Source of the DNA: Leptothoe kymatousa TAU-MAC 1615
Lineage (GTDB): Bacteria > Cyanobacteriota > Cyanobacteriia > Phormidesmidales > Phormidesmidaceae
Direction of reading: 5' to 3'
DNA length: 47,236 bases
NCBI RefSeq assembly: GCF_018739865.1
Contig: NZ_JADOER010000005.1
Location: 1-47,236, forward strand
A program made the position numbers and the translations under genes. Of the stretch, positions 42,709 to 47,236 are shown in pieces. The notes under the pieces were generated by a model. The model was not told where the DNA came from, did no database searches, and worked only from the letters and a program-made list of their open reading frames with translations. How positions within the stretch are numbered: the stretch's first letter is position 1; each line of letters starts with the position of its first letter.

Positions 42709-44913
42709 ATGTCCATACGTGATTGCAGCTCACCTATGGGTCCCCGAAAAATTCTAATCTTGGCAGTCAATCCAAAAGATACAACTGAGCTGCGTCTGGA
42801 TGAAGAAATTCGTCAGATTAAGGAAGCCCTAAAGCTTTCGGAGGGCCGTGCCAACTTTGAGCTAATTATTGAACCCGCCGTACGCACAGGCGATCTACAT
42901 CGGCACCTTTTGCAGCACAAACCCCACATAGTTCACTTCTCAGGCCATGGTGTAGGGTCACGGGGGCTGGCCTTTGAAGATAAAAACGGTGTGGCCAAGC
43001 TCATTAGCACCGCGACGCTGACCCGGCTATTTCGCCTCTGTGGCGGCGTAGAATGCGTCTTGCTCAATGCCTGCCATTCCGTAGCCCAGGCCGATGCCAT
43101 TTTGGAGCATGTGGACCATGTGATCGGCATGAATGATGCCATTGGCGACCAGGCATCGATTAAATTTGCCGAGGGGTTTTATGACGGATTGGGCTATGGC
43201 CGCAGCTATGGCGATGCCTTTGAGTTTGGGTTAGTGGGCATTGGGGCGGAGGGGATACCGGAGGAAGAGACGCCGGTTTTACGGATGAAGGGGGAAGGGG
43301 TAAAGGTGAAGGGGCAAACCCCGGAGGGTGGGCAATGCCCACCATTGGAAAAGGCCCCAACCCCAGCCAACATTCAAAAAAAGCGGGTATTTATCAGCTA
43401 CAAGCGCAATGTGGCCACCGATGAAGGGATTGCCTTGCAGCTACATGCAGCGCTCCAGCAAAACAGCTCGGTATTTATCGACCAGCAAATGCTGGTGGGC
43501 ACCCGCTGGGTGGAACAAATCGAAAAAGAAATTCGCCAGGCCGATGCGCTGATCGTTTTACTATCGGCCCAGTCGGTGCATAGCGAAATGGTGCTGCAGG
43601 AACTTGAGCTAGCCCATAAAATCGCTGAGGACAACGGCGGCAAACCCAGAATTTTGCCCGTGCGGTTGGGGTATCGCGAACCGTTTCAGCATCCCTTGAG
43701 CGTATATCTAAACCCAATTAACTGGGCGCTGTGGGATAGCGAGGCGGATACACCAGGGCTGATCGCAGAACTGGAGCAGGCCATTGCCGGTGGGTTGCTA
43801 TCCATTGATGAGCGGCGCAAGGCAGAGATTATAAAAATTCCGCCCAAACCCGATATTCCCCAGCCGCTGCCGGTGGCCCAGCCGGTGAAAACTGCCAACC
43901 TGGAACTGCCCGAAGGCACCATGGACACCGCCTCGGATTTTTACATCGAGCGGCACTGCGACCAGATTGCCCTAAATGTGATCCAGCAGCAGGGGGTGAC
44001 CATGACCATCAAAGGCCCTCGGCAAATGGGCAAAAGCTCATTGCTAAACAGAATTATGGAAGCTTCGGTGGAAGCGGGCAAACAAATTGCCTTTCTAGAT
44101 TTTCAACTATTTGACCGGGCCGCCTTGCAAGATGCGGATGAGTTTTACCAACAGTTTTGCTTTTGGCTCACCGATGAGCTAGATATGAACGACGAAGTGG
44201 AAACCTACTGGAAAAAGAACCTGGGCAATCCGCAGCGGTGTACCCGCTACGTGGGTAGGCATATCCTCAAAAATCTGGACCAGCCCCTGGTGCTAGCCAT
44301 GGACGAAGTGGAGCGCATCTTTGATACGCCATTTCGCAATGACTTTTTTAGCATGTTGCGCAGCTGGCATAACCAGCGGGCCAGACCCAGTGCCGCCGGA
44401 AAAATCTGGAAGCAGCTTGATCTCACATTCGTAACCTCCACGGAGCCCTATCAGCTAATTGCAGACCTAAACCAGTCGCCGTTTAATGTGGGAGAGAATC
44501 TACGGCTGCAGGATTTTGATGCCCAACAGGTGCATCAGCTCAATGCCAGCCACGGTGCGCCCCTAAGTGCGGTAGAAGAACAGCGGCTAATGAAACTGGT
44601 GAATGGGCACCCCTACCTGGTGCGCAAGGCGTTATATTTGATAGCCAGTGGTCGCATGATGGCCCAGGAATTATTTGCCAAAGCACGGGAAGAGAATGGT
44701 CCCTTTGGCGATCATCTTAAGTATCATTTGTTTCGCATGTATGGCAATAAGGAACTGGTGAAAGCATTTTTAAGGATTTTGCGAGAACAGACCTGCGATG
44801 ACGAGGTGATGTATTTTCGGTTGCATGGGGCAGGGCTAGTGTCGCGGGATGGGCAGAGTGTGTTTCCGAGATGTCAGTTATATGCGGATTATTTTGGGGA
44901 GCATTTGAGTTGA
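42709..44913 (+). CDS. CHAT-TIR-ATPase conflict-type protein
   Basis: This 734-aa protein has three modules. Residues ~10-195 are a CHAT domain with His80 in VHFSGHGVG and Cys122 in LLNACHS. Residues ~225-385 are a TIR domain (RVFISYKRN, SVFIDQQML, ADALIVLLSAQSV, LQELELAHKI); bacterial TIRs often cleave NAD+, with the Glu in QELELAH a candidate catalytic residue. Residues ~405-734 are an AAA-like ATPase (AAA_35 type) with Walker A GPRQMGKS (436-443) and Walker B VLAMDE (Asp532-Glu533), then a winged-helix-like C-terminus. There is no repeat sensor such as WD40 or TPR. The CHAT-TIR linker contains an in-frame repeat. A role in stress or phage-induced response is inferred from domain type. Confidence 0.85.
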   Translation: MSIRDCSSPMGPRKILILAVNPKDTTELRLDEEIRQIKEALKLSEGRANFELIIEPAVRTGDLHRHLLQHKPHIVHFSGHGVGSRGLAFEDKNGVAKLISTATLTRLFRLCGGVECVLLNACHSVAQADAILEHVDHVIGMNDAIGDQASIKFAEGFYDGLGYGRSYGDAFEFGLVGIGAEGIPEEETPVLRMKGEGVKVKGQTPEGGQCPPLEKAPTPANIQKKRVFISYKRNVATDEGIALQLHAALQQNSSVFIDQQMLVGTRWVEQIEKEIRQADALIVLLSAQSVHSEMVLQELELAHKIAEDNGGKPRILPVRLGYREPFQHPLSVYLNPINWALWDSEADTPGLIAELEQAIAGGLLSIDERRKAEIIKIPPKPDIPQPLPVAQPVKTANLELPEGTMDTASDFYIERHCDQIALNVIQQQGVTMTIKGPRQMGKSSLLNRIMEASVEAGKQIAFLDFQLFDRAALQDADEFYQQFCFWLTDELDMNDEVETYWKKNLGNPQRCTRYVGRHILKNLDQPLVLAMDEVERIFDTPFRNDFFSMLRSWHNQRARPSAAGKIWKQLDLTFVTSTEPYQLIADLNQSPFNVGENLRLQDFDAQQVHQLNASHGAPLSAVEEQRLMKLVNGHPYLVRKALYLIASGRMMAQELFAKAREENGPFGDHLKYHLFRMYGNKELVKAFLRILREQTCDDEVMYFRLHGAGLVSRDGQSVFPRCQLYADYFGEHLS
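43327..43343. repeat. In-frame GGTGGGC/GCCCACC palindrome in the CHAT-TIR linker
   Basis: The arms GGTGGGC and GCCCACC are separated by AAT. It lies in the linker coding for GQTPEGGQCPPLEKAP, next to AAGGGG-rich sequence (43289-43320). It is similar to intergenic hairpins in this window (13410-13425). Confidence 0.6.
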
Positions 44914-45263
44914 TGAAAGAAATACAGCAGCGTATTCGCAACCTTTCCTTACTCAGATACTGTTGGGGAATTCACCAGTTGGCAACATTTGCAATGGGGC
45001 AAACATTGTTCAGGCCCCCAAGCCCTCAATTCTGGGGGCTTCAGAAAGGAATTCTTCACAAGGCTTGTGGGAGGATGAAAACTCAAAGTCCCCCAGCATT
45101 GGGGGATTTAGGGGACCTCCGAAAGGTTGGCTATGTTACGAAGTCATTCGCTAGGGGAAACCCACCCCGTGGCCCCTCCCAGGAGGGGATTAGGTTTTCT
45201 CTTTTCGGCGAGTAAGTAATTGCAGTTCTGGATACAAGATCAGGTGTGTGAGGAGCTTTGACC
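44914..45263. other. 350-bp spacer with repeats between the two ATPase genes
   Basis: The spacer contains CCCCCAAGCCCTCAATTCTGGGGGCTT (read as arms CCCCCAAG and CTGGGGGCTT) at about 45014-45041, CCCCCAGCATTGGGGG at about 45090-45106 followed by ATTTAGGGGACC, and ACCCACCCCG plus CCTCCCAGGAGGGGA at about 45161-45190. These are the same types as inside the TPR-CHAT gene and after glpX. A Shine-Dalgarno AGGAG at 45251-45255 serves the next gene. Confidence 0.7.
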
Positions 45264-47236
45264 ATGGCAGGTTCGATTTATACCACTGGTGGCACTGTCC
45301 AGGCCGGAGGCGGCATCTACCTCTCCCGCAAGGCTGATGATGAGCTGTTGCAGCTTTGCCGTGAGGGACAGTTTGCCTATGTGCTCACCTCCCGGCAGAT
45401 GGGTAAGTCGAGCCTGATGGTGCAGACGGCGGAACGGTTGGAGGAGGAAGAGATTACGTCGGTGATTATTGACCTGACAAAGATTGGGACGACGGTGACA
45501 CCGGAGCAGTGGTATTTGGGGATACTCACCGAGATTGACGAGAGCCTAATGCTCGATACGGATATTTTTGACTGGTGGGAAGAGCATAATCACCTGGGGG
45601 TGACCCAGCGGCTAACGCGATTTTTTGAAGAGATTTTGCTGAGCGAAGTGGAAGGACGGATTGTGTTGTTTGTGGATGAGATTGATACGACGCTGAGCTT
45701 AGGCTTTACGGACGACTTTTTTATTGCAATTCGGTATTTTTATACGGCGCGGGCGCAGAAGGAACAGCTGGGGCGGCTGTCGGTGGTGTTGATTGGGGTG
45801 GCATCACCGGGGGATTTGATTCGCGATCCGCAGCGGACGCCATTTAATGTGGGGCGCAGGGTAAACCTAACAGATTTTAGTTGGGAAGAAGCGCAGGGGT
45901 TTGTGGAAGGGTTAAGGCCTGCCCTGAGCGGTGCCGTTGGCGAAGCCTTCCCAGAGGGAATAGGGGGAAAAGGGCTTGCCCTGAGCGGAGTCGAAGGGGA
46001 AGGGGCGGAAGAGATTTTGCGGTGGGTGTTGCAATGGACGGGGGGACATCCGTATTTGACGCAGCGGCTGTGTCAGGGGGTGGTGGAGAGTGGCCGTACC
46101 CAGTGGAGTGCGGCGGCGGTGGAGCGGCTGGTGGAGGATTTGTTTTTTCGCGGTGGGGTGCGGAATGATAATAATCTGTTGTTTGTGCGGGATATGTTGA
46201 CCCAGCGAACGCCGGATGGGAATGGGTCGGTGTATGAGGTGTTGACGACGTATGGGGAGATTTGGCGAGAGCGGGAGCTGGTGCTGGATGAGGAACAGTC
46301 GCTGATTAAGTCTCATTTGAAGCTGGCGGGGGTGGTGCGGCGGGATGAGACGAAAGGGTCGTTGCATGTGAGTAATGGGATCTATCGGCAGGTGTTTGAT
46401 GAGGGGTGGGTGAAGGAACACTTGCCGGTGAATTGGGTCAAGCGATTACAAAGGGCGCGGGCGCTAATTGGTACTTTGGCTGCGGTGACGATAGTGGCGT
46501 TAACGTTTGGGACATGGGCAGTATCCGCACAGAAGAAGACTGATCGAGCACTTAAGAGTGAAAAAGCCGCCCTTGAAGACGTTAAAGCACAAAAAGCTAG
46601 AGCCGATGACGAGAAAAAACGTGCAGAAGATAATGCCAAAGTAGCTCTTGATAATGAACAATTAGCTCAAGACCAAGCTATAGAAGCTGACAAACAAGCA
46701 CGGGAAGCAGAGAAGCAGGCTAAGCGAGCACAAGAACAAACTGTCATTGCAGAACAACGACGGGCAGAAGCGCAGGAAGCGACACAACGGGCAGAAATAG
46801 CCAGAAATGCAGAAGCACAACAAAGGCAGGCTGCAGAAGCAGCACAATTAGCGGAGGCGGAACAACGAACACTAGCGGAAGCCAGGGAAGAAGAAGCTAA
46901 TACGCAGAAAACCTTGGCACAAGCACAAACTCTAATTGCTCAGGAGCAAACAATATTGGCTCAGGCCAATGGATCTAAAGCTTTTTTATTGGCTAAACAA
47001 CCTTTACAAGGGTTAGCTACAGCGGTTACCGCTTGGCAGACAGTCCAGGAGGAAAATATTACAGATGCAGAGATTTCTCTGCCAGCAAATGCTGCACTAA
47101 TGCAAGGTGTTTACAATAACAAAGCGTTTAACCTCAACAATCCTCAAAGACAGAATAATCCATATCCACGTCAGGGCTTTCGCGAAAAAAATCAATTAAA
47201 GGATCATAGCGCTAGTGTCTGGAGTGTCGCCTTTAG
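45264..47236 (+). CDS. STAND-type ATPase with TM, coiled coil and WD40 start, cut by the window end
   Basis: The start ATG 45264 (MAGSIYTTGGTVQAGGG) lies eight bases after AGGAG. The frame is open to the window end, at least 657 codons. The AAA_35-type domain has Walker A TSRQMGKSS (from residue 42; the first Gly is replaced) and Walker B LFVDEID (Asp138-Glu139), and TPFNVGRRVNLTDFS parallels SPFNVGENLRLQDFD in the preceding gene. A winged-helix region ends near residue 395. A TM helix (~400-422) and a ~140-residue Ala/Glu/Lys coiled coil (~425-565) follow. HSASVWSVAF at the end is the start of a WD40 repeat. Such proteins are thought to sense a signal through WD40 and switch by nucleotide. 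An in-frame repeat lies at residues ~217-250. Confidence 0.85.
   Translation, partial: MAGSIYTTGGTVQAGGGIYLSRKADDELLQLCREGQFAYVLTSRQMGKSSLMVQTAERLEEEEITSVIIDLTKIGTTVTPEQWYLGILTEIDESLMLDTDIFDWWEEHNHLGVTQRLTRFFEEILLSEVEGRIVLFVDEIDTTLSLGFTDDFFIAIRYFYTARAQKEQLGRLSVVLIGVASPGDLIRDPQRTPFNVGRRVNLTDFSWEEAQGFVEGLRPALSGAVGEAFPEGIGGKGLALSGVEGEGAEEILRWVLQWTGGHPYLTQRLCQGVVESGRTQWSAAAVERLVEDLFFRGGVRNDNNLLFVRDMLTQRTPDGNGSVYEVLTTYGEIWRERELVLDEEQSLIKSHLKLAGVVRRDETKGSLHVSNGIYRQVFDEGWVKEHLPVNWVKRLQRARALIGTLAAVTIVALTFGTWAVSAQKKTDRALKSEKAALEDVKAQKARADDEKKRAEDNAKVALDNEQLAQDQAIEADKQAREAEKQAKRAQEQTVIAEQRRAEAQEATQRAEIARNAEAQQRQAAEAAQLAEAEQRTLAEAREEEANTQKTLAQAQTLIAQEQTILAQANGSKAFLLAKQPLQGLATAVTAWQTVQEENITDAEISLPANAALMQGVYNNKAFNLNNPQRQNNPYPRQGFREKNQLKDHSASVWSVAF
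45918..46000. repeat. In-frame short repeats inside the STAND gene
   Basis: TGCCCTGAGCGG occurs twice (about 45920 and 45977), the second continuing AGTCGAAGGGG, a repeat type often found between genes in bacteria. CGTTGGCGAAGCC at 45935-45947 is the complement of GGCTTCGCCAACG at 34044-34056 in the miaA-mutL spacer. The translated stretch reads PALSGAVGEAFPEG and so on, without stops. Confidence 0.7.

Noticed and set aside
45912..46421. 169-codon minus-strand ORF opposite the STAND ATPase
   Set aside because: His/Pro/Gln-rich shadow translation; the plus strand has a long domain-bearing frame.

Overview
The window looks like a chromosomal segment of a cyanobacterium, probably a filamentous Leptolyngbya-like or related lineage (the lineage is an inference). 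Evidence: many HIP1-type GCGATCGC sites, a GlpX-type fructose/sedoheptulose bisphosphatase, HemA, a CYP110-like P450, UPF0182, DUF928, CHASE2 and CHAT proteins, Uma2 nucleases, and many short palindromic repeats. No rRNA, tRNA, insertion sequence or CRISPR array was recognised.

Layout. (1) 1-1364: gene-poor, with a DUF4351 remnant and small unrecognised ORFs. (2) 1365-10087: a surface/protease-like island made of a filamentous-haemagglutinin-type secreted protein, a TPR-CHAT protein, a DUF928 protein and a membrane CHAT-CHASE2 protein. (3) 10452-16195: UPF0182 membrane protein, Na+/Ca2+ antiporter, methyltransferase, and a CobH-like protein whose catalytic His is Tyr. (4) 16678-21208: glpX, hemA, a lipobox-bearing methyltransferase and a protein with a C-terminal winged-helix-like segment. 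(5) 21345-25483: CYP110-like P450, a four-helix membrane protein split by a -1 frameshift at a U_UUU_UUA slippery heptamer, one broken and one intact Uma2 nuclease, and a DUF6463-like membrane protein. (6) 25899-29846: a compact operon of lipoxygenase, an atypical P450 and an unrecognised 182-aa protein, which looks like an oxylipin pathway. (7) 29931-38224: msrB, gyrB, miaA, mutL, 5-formyl-THF cyclo-ligase and a quinone-reductase-like dehydrogenase. The 3' end of miaA is duplicated together with a hairpin that changed in a compensatory way. (8) 38697-41592: a sugar-phosphate-cyclase-like enzyme with an unusual N-terminal extension, followed by a glycosyltransferase-like protein. (9) 41676-47236: a PHP phosphoesterase, a CHAT-TIR-ATPase protein, and a STAND ATPase with TM, coiled coil and WD40 start that runs off the window.

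Three themes stand out. The first is a candidate bacterial oxylipin operon: the lipoxygenase carries all five iron ligands, and the P450 lacks the oxygen-activating acid/Thr pair, as expected for an enzyme that uses hydroperoxides. The second is a concentration of conflict or programmed-response modules (three CHAT proteins, one TIR, two related ATPases, a TRADD-N-associated-type membrane protein). The third is a set of short repeats that sit between genes and also inside reading frames without breaking them, in the TPR-CHAT, CHAT-TIR and STAND genes. All product calls come from motif recognition by eye; no database search was run.
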